Below are positions 42,769 through 50,777 of a stretch of DNA of 64,000 nucleotides, piece by piece. The number at the start of each line of letters is the position of its first letter. Within the stretch, counting starts at the first letter, position 1. The notes under the pieces were generated by a model. It was not told the origin of the DNA and ran no database searches. It saw nothing but the letters and a program-made list of their open reading frames with translations. The position numbers and the translations under genes were made by a program. The stretch is taken from the NCBI RefSeq assembly GCF_003112555.1, contig NZ_BEWB01000013.1, positions 186,001 through 250,000 on the forward strand, read 5' to 3'. Source of the stretch: Streptomyces coelicoflavus (GTDB lineage Bacteria > Actinomycetota > Actinomycetes > Streptomycetales > Streptomycetaceae).

Positions 42769-42801
42769 AACTTCTGTGCAGAGCACGTGGAGGGACCCGC
42801 G

Positions 42802-44331
42802 GTGGCAGCAGCACCAGTCTGGAGTGTCGACCCCCGTACCGGGAAGCAGCGTGAACAGGTCGCCGTGGAGGCCACGGCGCAGGAGGTGGACGCCGCCGTC
42901 CGCGCCGCGCACGCCGCCCGTCAGGCCCTCGCCGACCGCACCGTCCGCGCGGCCTTCCTGCGGAGCGCCGCCGACGAGCTGAAGGCGGCCGAGAGCACCC
43001 TCGTGGAGGTCGCCGACGCGGAGACCGCGCTCGGCCCGGTCCGGCTCACCGGCGAACTCGCCCGCACCTGCTACCAGCTGCGGGCCTTCGCCGACATTGT
43101 CGACGAGGGCGAGTTCCTCGGCGTGGTCGTCAACCACCCCGACGACACCGCCACCCCGCCCATCCCCGACCTGCGCCGCTACAAGGTGCCGCTCGGCGTC
43201 GTCGCCGTCTACTCGGCCTCCAACTTCCCCTTCGCCTTCTCCGTCCCCGGCGGCGACACCGCGAGCGCGCTGGCGGCCGGCTGCCCGGTCGTCGTCAAGG
43301 CGCACCCCGACCACCCGGCCCTGTCCGAGCTGGTCGCCAAGGTGCTGCGCCGGGCCGCGGCCCGCCACGGCATCCCGGACGGTGTCCTCGGTCTGGTGCA
43401 CGGCTTCGACGCCGGCGTCGAGCTGATCAAGCACCCGCTGGTCGCCGCGGCGGGGTTCACGGGGTCGGTGCGCGGTGGCCGCGCGCTGTTCGACGCGGCG
43501 GCGGCGCGTCCGGTGCCGATCCCCTTCCACGGCGAGCTGGGCTCGCTGAACCCGGTCGTCGTCACGGAGGCGGCGGCCGTGGAGCGGGCGGAGGCGATCG
43601 GCGCGGGGCTGGCCGGTTCCATGACGCTGGGCGTCGGGCAGTTCTGCGTGAAGCCCGGCCTGGTGCTCGTGCCGGCCGGTGACGCCGGTGACGGCCTGGT
43701 CAAGTCCCTCACCGACGCGGTCAGCGCCACCGACGCCGGTGTGCTGCTCGACCACCGCATGCGGGACAACTTCGTCGCGGGCGTCGCCGAGCGCGCCGCG
43801 CTGCCCGACGTGGACTCGCCGGTGACGCCGGGCGCGGGCGGCGAGCACACCGTCAGCGCCGGGTTCCTCACGGTGCCGGCGGCGCGGCTGGCGGCGGAGG
43901 GCGCGCACGACCTGCTCCTGGAGGAGTGCTTCGGGCCGGTCACCGTGGTGGCCCGCTATCAGGACGAGGGGGAGGTGCGGGGAGTGCTGTCGCGGCTGCC
44001 GGGGAACCTCACGGCGACGGTGCAGCTCTCCGCCGGGGAAGTGGCGGGAGAGGGTGCCGGGGCGGCTCTCCTCGCGGAGGTGACGCCGCTGGCGGGGCGG
44101 GTGCTGGTCAACGGCTGGCCCACGGGGGTTGCCGTGGCGGCGGCTCAGCAGCATGGGGGGCCCTACCCGGCGACCACGTCGACGTCCACGTCGGTGGGGG
44201 GCACGGCCATCGAGCGGTGGTTGCGGCCGGTGGCCTATCAGGGGACGCCCGAGGCGCTGCTTCCGGTGGAGCTTCGGGACGACAATCCGCTGGGGCTGCC
44301 GCGGCGGTTCAACGGGGTGCTCGAGCGGTAG
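42802..44331 (+). CDS. Alpha-ketoglutarate semialdehyde (2,5-dioxovalerate) dehydrogenase
   Basis: 509 residues of the NADP-type aldehyde dehydrogenase subgroup that includes type III KGSADH. Marks are YSASNFPFAFSVPGGDTASALAAGCPVVVKAHPDHP, FTGSVRGGRALFDAA, the catalytic E245 (FHGELGSLNPV), the nucleophile C282 (GVGQFCVKPG) and LLEECFGPV. It oxidises alpha-ketoglutarate semialdehyde, the common product of KdgD and of keto-deoxy-arabonate dehydratase, to alpha-ketoglutarate. GTG 42802 has GGAGGG 7 nt upstream; GTG 42787 is the weaker alternative. Divergent from the IclR gene. Confidence 0.88.
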   Translation: MAAAPVWSVDPRTGKQREQVAVEATAQEVDAAVRAAHAARQALADRTVRAAFLRSAADELKAAESTLVEVADAETALGPVRLTGELARTCYQLRAFADIVDEGEFLGVVVNHPDDTATPPIPDLRRYKVPLGVVAVYSASNFPFAFSVPGGDTASALAAGCPVVVKAHPDHPALSELVAKVLRRAAARHGIPDGVLGLVHGFDAGVELIKHPLVAAAGFTGSVRGGRALFDAAAARPVPIPFHGELGSLNPVVVTEAAAVERAEAIGAGLAGSMTLGVGQFCVKPGLVLVPAGDAGDGLVKSLTDAVSATDAGVLLDHRMRDNFVAGVAERAALPDVDSPVTPGAGGEHTVSAGFLTVPAARLAAEGAHDLLLEECFGPVTVVARYQDEGEVRGVLSRLPGNLTATVQLSAGEVAGEGAGAALLAEVTPLAGRVLVNGWPTGVAVAAAQQHGGPYPATTSTSTSVGGTAIERWLRPVAYQGTPEALLPVELRDDNPLGLPRRFNGVLER

Positions 44332-44350
44332 CGCTCCGCGGGCGCGCCGC

Positions 44351-44441
44351 AGGGGTGCGGGTCGTTCTGTGGGCGCGGCGCCGTCGTGGCTGGTCGCGCC
44401 CCCGCGGCGGAGCCGCAGAATGACACAGCCCCGCGCCCCTT
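44351..44441. repeat. Dispersed Streptomyces intergenic repeat with inner hairpin
   Basis: The sequence runs from AGGGGTGCGGGTCG through TGGCTGGTCGCGCC and GCGGCGGAGCCGC to CAGCCCCGCGCCCCTTA, with AGGGG and CCCCT ends. It is a frequent Streptomyces intergenic repeat type and a relative of 31047-31123. Confidence 0.65.
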
Positions 44442-44474
44442 AGAAGCGTTCACTCAGCCTGCGATGATCAGATC

Positions 44475-45083
44475 ATGACTCCTGAACTTCCCGAACTGCC
44501 GTTCCCCCTCCGTCCCTACGGGCCCGACGGCCGTTGGACCTACGCCGACGGTGTGCTCACCGGGGTCGCCGGGGCGCGGCAGGACCGGTTCGTGCCGCCG
44601 ACCGGGGAAGCGCTGGCGTCCGTGTCCGACGCGCCGCGGTTGCTGGGGGCGCCCGACGGGGACTTCCAGCTGATCGCGCGGGTCTCCGCCGAATTCCGGG
44701 GTGCCTTCGACGCCGGGGTGCTCTACGTGCACGTGGGAGAGCGGGCCTGGGCCAAGTTGTGTCTGGAGTACTCCCCGGACGTGGCCACCGTCTGCACGGT
44801 GGTCACCCGGGGGCACTCCGACGACTGCAACTCCTTCACCGTCGACGGGGACTCCGTCTGGTTCCGGGTCAGCCGGAGCGGACGGGCCTTCGCCTTCCAC
44901 GCCTCCCTCGACGGTGAGCGCTGGACCTTCGTCCGGCTCTTCACCCTGGGCGACGAGGAGGAGACCGGCGCCGCCCTGGTCGGCTTCCTGGCCCAGGCGC
45001 CGACGGGGGAGGGCTGCACGGTGACGTTCGACCACCTGGAGTTCCGGCCGGGCTGGCCCGCGGACCTGCGGGACGGCAGCTGA
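44475..45083 (+). CDS. DUF1349 family protein
   Basis: 202 residues. The beta-sandwich (concanavalin-like) pattern of DUF1349 is clear: FQLIARVSAEFRGAFDAGVLYVHVGERAWAKLCLEYSPD, VTRGHSDDCNSFTVDGDSVWFRVSRSGRAFAFHASLDGERWTFVRLF, GFLAQAPTGEGCTVTFDHLEF. Members resemble carbohydrate-active folds, but no reaction is assigned. The start codon lies in a small inverted repeat (44464-44476). A 14-bp hairpin follows the gene. Confidence 0.85.
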   Translation: MTPELPELPFPLRPYGPDGRWTYADGVLTGVAGARQDRFVPPTGEALASVSDAPRLLGAPDGDFQLIARVSAEFRGAFDAGVLYVHVGERAWAKLCLEYSPDVATVCTVVTRGHSDDCNSFTVDGDSVWFRVSRSGRAFAFHASLDGERWTFVRLFTLGDEEETGAALVGFLAQAPTGEGCTVTFDHLEFRPGWPADLRDGS

Positions 45084-45121
45084 GCGCGGGGCGGGAATGA
45101 GCGGGGCTGGTTGAAGGTTCA

Positions 45122-45154
45122 CGTATGCGGCGGAGAGGGCCTCCGCCGCATACG
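45122..45154 (+). terminator. Perfect 14-bp hairpin before the DsbA-like gene
   Basis: CGTATGCGGCGGAG (45122-45135) and CTCCGCCGCATACG (45141-45154) enclose a 5-nt loop. It follows DUF1349 by 39 bp and ends just before the GGAGAAG ribosome binding site of the next gene, so it may terminate the first gene or control the second. Confidence 0.7.
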
Positions 45155-45174
45155 AGCCGGAGAAGAGCCGAGAC

Positions 45175-45888
45175 ATGCGCGTCGAGATCTGGAGCGACAT
45201 CGCCTGCCCCTGGTGCTACGTGGGCAAGGCCCGCTTCGAGAAGGCGCTCGCGGCCTTCCCGCACCGGGACGGCGTCGAGGTGGTCCACCGTTCGTTCGAG
45301 CTGGACCCCGGACGGGCCAAGGACGACGTGCAGCCGGTGCTGACGATGCTCACCGCCAAGTACGGCATGAGCGAGGCGCAGGCGCAGGCCGGTGAGGACA
45401 ACCTCGGCGCGCAGGCCGCCGCCGAGGGCCTGGACTACCGCACCCGGGACCGCGACCACGGCAGCACCTTCGACCTGCACCGCCTGCTGCACCTCGCCAA
45501 GGAGCGGGGCCGGCACGAGGCACTGCTCGACGCCTTCTACCGGGGCAACTTCGCCGACGAGCGCTCCGTGTTCAACGACGACGAGCGGCTCGTGGAGCTG
45601 GCCGTCGGCGCCGGGCTCGACGCCGAGGAGGTCCGCGCGGTCCTCGCCGACCCCGCCGCCTACGCCGACGAGGTGCGCGCCGACGAGCGCGAGGCCGCCC
45701 AGCTCGGGGCCACCGGGGTGCCGTTCTTCGTCCTCGACCGTGCCTACGGCGTCTCGGGAGCCCAGCCCGCCGAGGTCTTCAGCCAGGCGCTGACCCAGGC
45801 GTGGGGCGAGCGCACGCCGCTGAAGCTGATCGACGACGGGGGAGCAGAGGCGTGCGGTCCGGACGGGTGCGCCGTGCCCCAGGAGTGA
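45175..45888 (+). CDS. DsbA-family (FrnE-like) thiol oxidoreductase
   Basis: 237 residues. The N-terminal strand leads to the CPWC active site (C11, C14) in WSDIACPWCYVGKARFEKAL. The helical insertion (STFDLHRLLHLAKERGRHEALLDAFYRGNFAD) and cis-Pro region GATGVPFFVLDRAYGVSGAQP match FrnE, a cytosolic disulfide isomerase-like protein linked to oxidative stress and first known from polyketide clusters. There is no signal peptide. ATG 45175 follows GGAGAAG. Confidence 0.9.
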   Translation: MRVEIWSDIACPWCYVGKARFEKALAAFPHRDGVEVVHRSFELDPGRAKDDVQPVLTMLTAKYGMSEAQAQAGEDNLGAQAAAEGLDYRTRDRDHGSTFDLHRLLHLAKERGRHEALLDAFYRGNFADERSVFNDDERLVELAVGAGLDAEEVRAVLADPAAYADEVRADEREAAQLGATGVPFFVLDRAYGVSGAQPAEVFSQALTQAWGERTPLKLIDDGGAEACGPDGCAVPQE

Positions 45889-45995
45889 AGGGCGGGGCGA
45901 AGGCCCAGGTGAGAGGCCGTTCATAAGCGTTGCTTGGAGGAACCGCGTAGAAATACGCGATGGACGGGGAGGTCACGGGGCCCCACAGTGGTGCC

Positions 45996-47054
45996 ATGGA
46001 GAGCTTCGAGAATCTCGTCCGCACCGAGTTCGCCCCGAAGACCACGTACCTGAACACCGCCAGTACCGGCCTGCTTCCCGCCCGGACCCTCGTCGCGATG
46101 CGGGACGCGGCGGCCTCGGCGGCGGACGGGCGGCCGCTCGACATGTTCGCCGACGTCGAGGCGGCCCGCGCCGCCTACGCCCGCCTCGTGGGGGTGCCCG
46201 CGACGCGGGTCGCTACCGGCGCGTCCGTGGCCACGTTCAGCGGGCTCGTCGCCGCGTCGCTGCCGACGGGCGCCGAAGTGCTCACCGCGGAGGCCGACTT
46301 CAGCTCCCTGGTGAACCCGCTGTACGCGCGCGGCGACCTCAAGGTGCGCAGTGTGCCGCTGGAACGGATCGCCGAGTCCGTGGGGCCGGACACCGCGCTC
46401 GTCGCGGTCAGTTCCGTGCAGTCCGCCGACGGACGGATCGCCGACCTCGCCGGGCTGCGGGACGCCGCCCGGGCGCACGGGGCGCGGACGCTGATCGACG
46501 CCTCCCAGGCAGGCGGCTGGCTGCCGACGGCCGCGGACGACTTCGACTTCGTAACCGCCGTCGGCTACAAGTGGGTGCTCTGCCCGCGCGGCGTCGCCTT
46601 CCTCGTCGTACCGGAGGACCTGGGCGCCGCGGCCGGGCTGACGCCGCTGTTCGCCGGATGGGCGACCGGTGAGCGACCCTGGGAAAGCTGCTACGGGCCG
46701 GTCGAGGAATACGCGCACTCCGCCCGGCGGTTCGACGAGTCCCCCGCCGTGTTCTCGTACACCGGCGCACGGCACTCCCTGGCCCTGATCGAGGAGCTGG
46801 GCGTCGACGCCGTGCACGCCCACGACACCGCGCTCGCCGACCGGTTCCGCGCGGGGGCGCGCTCGCTGGGGCACGCGCCGGTGGACGCGCCGGGTTCGGC
46901 GATCGTGTCCGTGCCGGGGCTCGGCCGTCGGCAGGCGGAACTGGGCGAGGCCGGCGTCCAGGTGTCCGACCGGGCCGGCAATCTGCGGGCCGCCTTCCAC
47001 GTGTACAACACCGCGGCCGACGTGGACCGGCTGCTCGACGTGCTGGCGGGCTGA
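45996..47054 (+). CDS. Class V aminotransferase (cysteine-desulfurase-like fold)
   Basis: 352 residues from ATG 45996 (MESFENLVRTEF); ATG 45960 is an in-frame alternative near a TAGAAA -10-like element. PLP marks are YLNTASTGLLP, LIDASQAGGWLPTAADDFDFV, the PLP lysine in AVGYKWVLCPRGVAFL, and FHVYNTAADVDRLLDVL at the end. This group includes small aminotransferase-V enzymes often listed as kynureninase- or isopenicillin-epimerase-like. The substrate is unknown. It converges on ectD. Confidence 0.82.
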   Translation: MESFENLVRTEFAPKTTYLNTASTGLLPARTLVAMRDAAASAADGRPLDMFADVEAARAAYARLVGVPATRVATGASVATFSGLVAASLPTGAEVLTAEADFSSLVNPLYARGDLKVRSVPLERIAESVGPDTALVAVSSVQSADGRIADLAGLRDAARAHGARTLIDASQAGGWLPTAADDFDFVTAVGYKWVLCPRGVAFLVVPEDLGAAAGLTPLFAGWATGERPWESCYGPVEEYAHSARRFDESPAVFSYTGARHSLALIEELGVDAVHAHDTALADRFRAGARSLGHAPVDAPGSAIVSVPGLGRRQAELGEAGVQVSDRAGNLRAAFHVYNTAADVDRLLDVLAG

Positions 47055-47076
47055 GCGGAGGGGCCCTGGAACGGCA

Positions 47077-47120
47077 TCGGGCAGGGGCCTCCCGTCCCAC
47101 ACGAAAAGGCCCCTGCCCGA
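47077..47120. terminator. Bidirectional terminator between the aminotransferase and ectD
   Basis: TCGGGCAGGGGCCT (47077-47090) and AGGCCCCTGCCCGA (47107-47120) form a perfect 14-bp stem with a 16-nt loop in the convergent gap. Confidence 0.85.
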
Positions 47121-47134
47121 GATTCAGACGCGGT

Positions 47135-48031
47135 TCACTTCACCGGAGTGAAGTCCCGCGCGCCGATGAAGTCCGGCCGTCGGATCGGTGCCGCGAAGGG
47201 CTCCACGGCCGTGTTCTCCACGCTGTTGAACACGATGAACACGTTGCTGCGCGGGAACGGCGTGATGTTGTCGCCCGACCCGTGCATGCAGTTGCAGTCG
47301 AACCAGGTCGCCGAGCCGGCCTTGCCGGTGAACAGCTTGATGCCGTACTCCGAGGCCATCTTGGTCAGGCCCTCGTCGGACGGCGTCCCCGCGTCCTGCA
47401 TCTGAAGGGACTTCTTGTAGTTGTCCTTCGGCGTGGCCCCCGCGCACCCGAGGAACGTCTTGTGCGACCCCGGCATGATCATCAGACCGCCGTTGGTGTC
47501 GTAGTTCTCCGTGAGCGCGATCGAGACCGAGATCGTGCGCATGTTCGGCAGGCCGTCCTCGGCGTGCCAGGTCTCGAAGTCCGAGTGCCAGTAGAAGCCG
47601 CTGGCCCCGAAGCCCGGCTTGACGTTGATCCGCGACTGGTGGACGTAGACGTCCGAGCCGAGGATCTGCCGGGCCCGACCGACCACGCGCTCGTCGCGCA
47701 CCAGCTTCGCGAAGACCTCGCTGATCTTGTGCACCTCGAAGACCGACCGGATCTCCTTGGACTGCGGCTCCACGATGGAGCGCTCGTCCGCGCGGATGGC
47801 CGGGTCGGTGGTGAGGCGCTCCAGCTCGCGCTGGTACTCGGCGACCTCGTCGGGACCGATGAGCTGGTCGATGGCGAGGAAGCCGTCGCGGTCCAGGGAC
47901 TGGAGGTCACCCGCCGAGACGGGACCGGGCGTGTCCGGGGAGCCCCAGACCACCGGGTCCTGCCGGGGGGTTGCCACCTCGGTGGCGCCGCGGGTGGGAT
48001 AGAGATCAGTGACGTGCGTGGTCGTGGTCAC
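47135..48031 (-). CDS. ectD: Ectoine hydroxylase
   Basis: 298 residues, 2-oxoglutarate/Fe(II) dioxygenase of the PhyH family. The iron ligands are the His and Asp of GFYWHSDFETWHAEDGLPNMRT and the His of FDCNCMHGSGDNITPFPRSNVFIVFN. It turns ectoine into 5-hydroxyectoine, a desiccation- and heat-protecting solute. It is the last gene of ectABCD, 6 bp after ectC. Confidence 0.96.
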   Translation of the reverse strand: MTTTTHVTDLYPTRGATEVATPRQDPVVWGSPDTPGPVSAGDLQSLDRDGFLAIDQLIGPDEVAEYQRELERLTTDPAIRADERSIVEPQSKEIRSVFEVHKISEVFAKLVRDERVVGRARQILGSDVYVHQSRINVKPGFGASGFYWHSDFETWHAEDGLPNMRTISVSIALTENYDTNGGLMIMPGSHKTFLGCAGATPKDNYKKSLQMQDAGTPSDEGLTKMASEYGIKLFTGKAGSATWFDCNCMHGSGDNITPFPRSNVFIVFNSVENTAVEPFAAPIRRPDFIGARDFTPVK

Positions 48032-48037
48032 GGTGAC

Positions 48038-48436
48038 TCACACCTCCTCGGTGAGCAGCGGGTAGACGCCGTTCTCGTCGTGATCCTCCCGTCCGGTGAC
48101 GGGCGGGTTGAAGACACAGATGCAGTGGAAGTCCTCCTTGACCTTGAGCGTGTGCCGCTCGTGGCCGTCGAGGAGATACATCGTGCCCGGCGTGATGTGG
48201 TACGTCTTCCCCGTCTCGCGGTCGGTCAACTCGGCGTCGCCCTTGGTGCAGACGACGGCCTCGATGTGGTTCGCGTACCACATCGACGTTTCCGTACCCG
48301 CGTACAGGATCGTCTCGTGCACGGAGAAGCCGACCTTCTCCTTGGCGAGGACGATCCGGGTGCTTTCCCAGGTGCCGGACGCGCTCTTCACGTGCCGGTC
48401 GGTGCCTTCGAACTCCTTGAACGAACGGACGATCAC
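48038..48436 (-). CDS. ectC: Ectoine synthase
   Basis: 132 residues, a small cupin. [70 protein letters not shown] is characteristic. The iron-binding cupin residues lie in NHIEAVVC and [11 protein letters not shown]. It closes the ring of N-gamma-acetyl-diaminobutyrate to ectoine. Length is normal. Confidence 0.97.
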
Positions 48437-48534
48437 GGTGTTGCGATGCCTCCTAGGTGAGGGTGTGCAATGGTCCCCGGCGCCTTCGGCCGCGCGGGCC
48501 GAAGGCGCCGGAAGTACGGGTGGTGCCGGGCGGG

Positions 48535-49806
48535 TCAGGCCGTCTCGCGCACGGCCCGGGCCAGGGTCTTCATGCCCTCGTCCAGCTCGTCGGGCGTGAT
48601 GGTGAGCGCCGGCAGCAGCTTGACGACCTCGCTCTCGGGCCCGGACGTCTCGATGAGCAGCCCCAGCTCGAAGGCGCGCTTGGCGACGCGTCCCGCGCGG
48701 TCCTTGTCGTGGAACTCCAGGCCCCAGACCAGGCCGCGGCCGCGGTACTCCTTGACGTCGGCGAGGTTCTCCTCGGTGATGGCGATCATGTGCTGCTCGA
48801 CCTGCTCACCGCGCTTGCGGGTCTGCTTCTCCATCGCCGACCCGTCGGCCCAGTAGGCCTCCAGCGTGGCGGTCGCCGTGACGAAGGCCGGGTTGTTGCC
48901 GCGGAAGGTGCCGTTGTGCTCGCCCGGCTCCCAGACGTCCAGCTCCGGCTTGAACAGGGTCAGCGCCATCGGCATGCCGTAGCCGCTGATCGACTTGGAG
49001 ACGGTGACGATGTCCGGCGTGATGCCCGCCTCCTCGAAGGAGAAGAAGGCGCCGGTACGGCCGCAGCCCATCTGGATGTCGTCGACGATGAGCAGCATGT
49101 CCTGGCGCTCGCACAGGGCGGCCAGGGCGCGCAGCCACTCGGCCCGGGCGACGTTGATGCCGCCCTCGCCCTGCACGGTCTCGACGATCACGGCGGCCGG
49201 CTTGTTCAGGCCGGAGCCCTGGTCCTCGAGCAGCCGCTCGAACCAGATGAAGTCCTCGACGGTGCCGTCGAAGTAGTTGTCGAACGGCATGGGCGTGCCG
49301 TGCACCAGCGGGATGCCGGCGCCGGCCCGCTTGAACGCGTTGCCGGTCACGGCGAGCGAGCCCAGCGACATGCCGTGGAAGGCGTTGGTGAAGGACACGA
49401 TCGACTCGCGTCCCTTGACCTTGCGCGCCAGCTTCAGCGCGGCCTCGACGGCGTTGGTGCCCGTCGGGCCCGGGAACATGACCTTGTACGGCAGGTCGCG
49501 CTTGCGCAGGATGGTGTTCTGGAACGTCTCCAGGAAGCGGCGCTTGGCGGTGGTCGACATGTCGAGCCCGTGCGTGACGCCGTCCCGCTCCAGGTAGTCG
49601 ATCAGCGCGCGTTTCAGCACGGCGTTGTTGTGCCCGTAGTTGAGCGAGCCCGCTCCGGCGAAGAAGTCGAGGTACTCGTGGCCGTCCTCGTCGTACATGC
49701 GGCTGCCGACCGCACGGTCGAAGACGGTGGGCCAGCCGCGGCAGTAGCTGCGCACCTCGGACTCGACGGTCTCGAAGACGCTGAGGTCGGGCTGGGTGAT
49801 GGTCAC
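48535..49806 (-). CDS. ectB: Diaminobutyrate-2-oxoglutarate transaminase
   Basis: 423 residues, class III aminotransferase. SEVRSYCRGWPTVFDRAVGSRMYDEDGHEYLDFFAGAGSLNYGHN at the start, GPTGTNAVEAALKLARK, FLLIVDDIQMGCGRTGAFFSFE with PLP Asp, and the PLP lysine in TVSKSISGYGMPMALTL. It forms L-2,4-diaminobutyrate from aspartate semialdehyde for ectoine. It lies 98 bp from ectC and 129 bp from ectA. Confidence 0.97.
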   Translation of the reverse strand: MTITQPDLSVFETVESEVRSYCRGWPTVFDRAVGSRMYDEDGHEYLDFFAGAGSLNYGHNNAVLKRALIDYLERDGVTHGLDMSTTAKRRFLETFQNTILRKRDLPYKVMFPGPTGTNAVEAALKLARKVKGRESIVSFTNAFHGMSLGSLAVTGNAFKRAGAGIPLVHGTPMPFDNYFDGTVEDFIWFERLLEDQGSGLNKPAAVIVETVQGEGGINVARAEWLRALAALCERQDMLLIVDDIQMGCGRTGAFFSFEEAGITPDIVTVSKSISGYGMPMALTLFKPELDVWEPGEHNGTFRGNNPAFVTATATLEAYWADGSAMEKQTRKRGEQVEQHMIAITEENLADVKEYRGRGLVWGLEFHDKDRAGRVAKRAFELGLLIETSGPESEVVKLLPALTITPDELDEGMKTLARAVRETA

Positions 49807-49935
49807 GACGAATCGCTCCTCGTGGGGTGAGGGTGGGAGAGGAAGGTCGTACGGGTCCGGTGGGACCGGTCGCGGTCCCGGCCGGGAAGTCTGGGGGCCG
49901 GCCGGCCAGGGGTGCCCCGGCGGCTCGGCGGGGGA

Positions 49936-50448
49936 TCAGCCGCCGGCGGACAGTGGGCCGATGCGGTACAGGACCTCGGGCTCGTGCGGCCCGTCGGGGA
50001 ACACCGCCGTGTCGAACAGGACTTCGCGCTCAAGCCGGGCGCCGCGGCGCTCGGCGAACGAGGTGAACAGTCGTTGGGACGCCGTGTTGTCGGGAGAGAT
50101 CGTTGTCTCCAGGATGGTGATCCCGCGTTCGCGGGCCACCCGCTCCGCCAGTCCGTCGACCAGCGTGGCCGCGAGCCCACGACCACGGTACGTCCCGTCC
50201 ACCGCCACCTGCCACACGAGCAGGGTGTCGGGGCTGTCCGGCCGTACGTAGCCGGTGATGAAGCCGACCGGCACGCCGTGCCCGTCGCGGACGACGGCCG
50301 AGGTGGCGGCGAAGTCCCGGCACCAGAGCAGGTAGCTGTACGAGGAGTTCAGGTCGAGGACCTCGGAATCCCTCGCTATGCGCCACAGCGCGGCTCCGTC
50401 GGCCACTCTCGGACGGTCGATTTGCAGGTCTGCTTGCGCGGCAGTCAT
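49936..50448 (-). CDS. ectA: Diaminobutyrate acetyltransferase
   Basis: 170 residues, GNAT fold: DGAALWRIARDSEVLDLNSSYSYLLWCRDFAATSAVV, VWQVAVDGTYRGRGLAATLVDGL (acetyl-CoA loop RGRGLA) and ETTISPDNTASQRLFTSFA. It makes N-gamma-acetyl-diaminobutyrate, first step of the dedicated ectoine branch. ATG 50448 has no SD; a TAAATT -10-like element ends 8 nt before it, so the mRNA may be leaderless. Confidence 0.95.
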   Translation of the reverse strand: MTAAQADLQIDRPRVADGAALWRIARDSEVLDLNSSYSYLLWCRDFAATSAVVRDGHGVPVGFITGYVRPDSPDTLLVWQVAVDGTYRGRGLAATLVDGLAERVARERGITILETTISPDNTASQRLFTSFAERRGARLEREVLFDTAVFPDGPHEPEVLYRIGPLSAGG

Positions 50449-50777
50449 GCAAATTGAATTTACCCAGGGAAATTCGAAATTGCATCGCCGGATGGGGTTA
50501 CGAATGGGCGCCTCATGTGTTATCACGCGGGCGCGTGCCGCCGCGCGAGGCGACGGCGTTATGGGGCGATTTGTGGGGGATGCAAGCCGCAAAACGGGCA
50601 GCATGTGGATCGGGTCACAATCGCGTAACCCGCGCGAGACGTGTCCGAAATGTGAAGATCGGCGCTCGTGAAATTGTTGTGTTTAGGTCCGGGGAAAGCG
50701 GGCAGAAGAATACGGGAAGCTGCGCTGAGTGGAATTCCTTAATTCTGCTTGTGTGAGCATCGGGAATTCCCTCGAAT
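50449..50777. other. AT-richer intergenic region upstream of ectA
   Basis: 329 bp with unusually low GC for this genome. It holds the probable ectA promoter (minus-strand TAAATT at 50462-50457). It also has palindromes GGAATTCC (50731-50738) and GGGAATTCCC (50762-50771), plus further GAATTC/AAATTCGAAATT motifs. No coding region was convincing. Osmotic control of ect genes would act here. Confidence 0.6.

Noticed and set aside
45996..47054. Secondary-metabolite cluster formed by the aminotransferase, FrnE-like protein and DUF1349 gene
   Set aside because: The genes are separately spaced, no core biosynthetic enzyme is present, and FrnE-like proteins also occur outside polyketide clusters.
50580..50660. 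c-di-AMP (ydaO-type) riboswitch before ectA
   Set aside because: The GGGTCACAATCGCGTAACCC stretch recalls rpf-type motifs, but the conserved ydaO core could not be matched and it lies about 170 bp from ectA, on uncertain strand.
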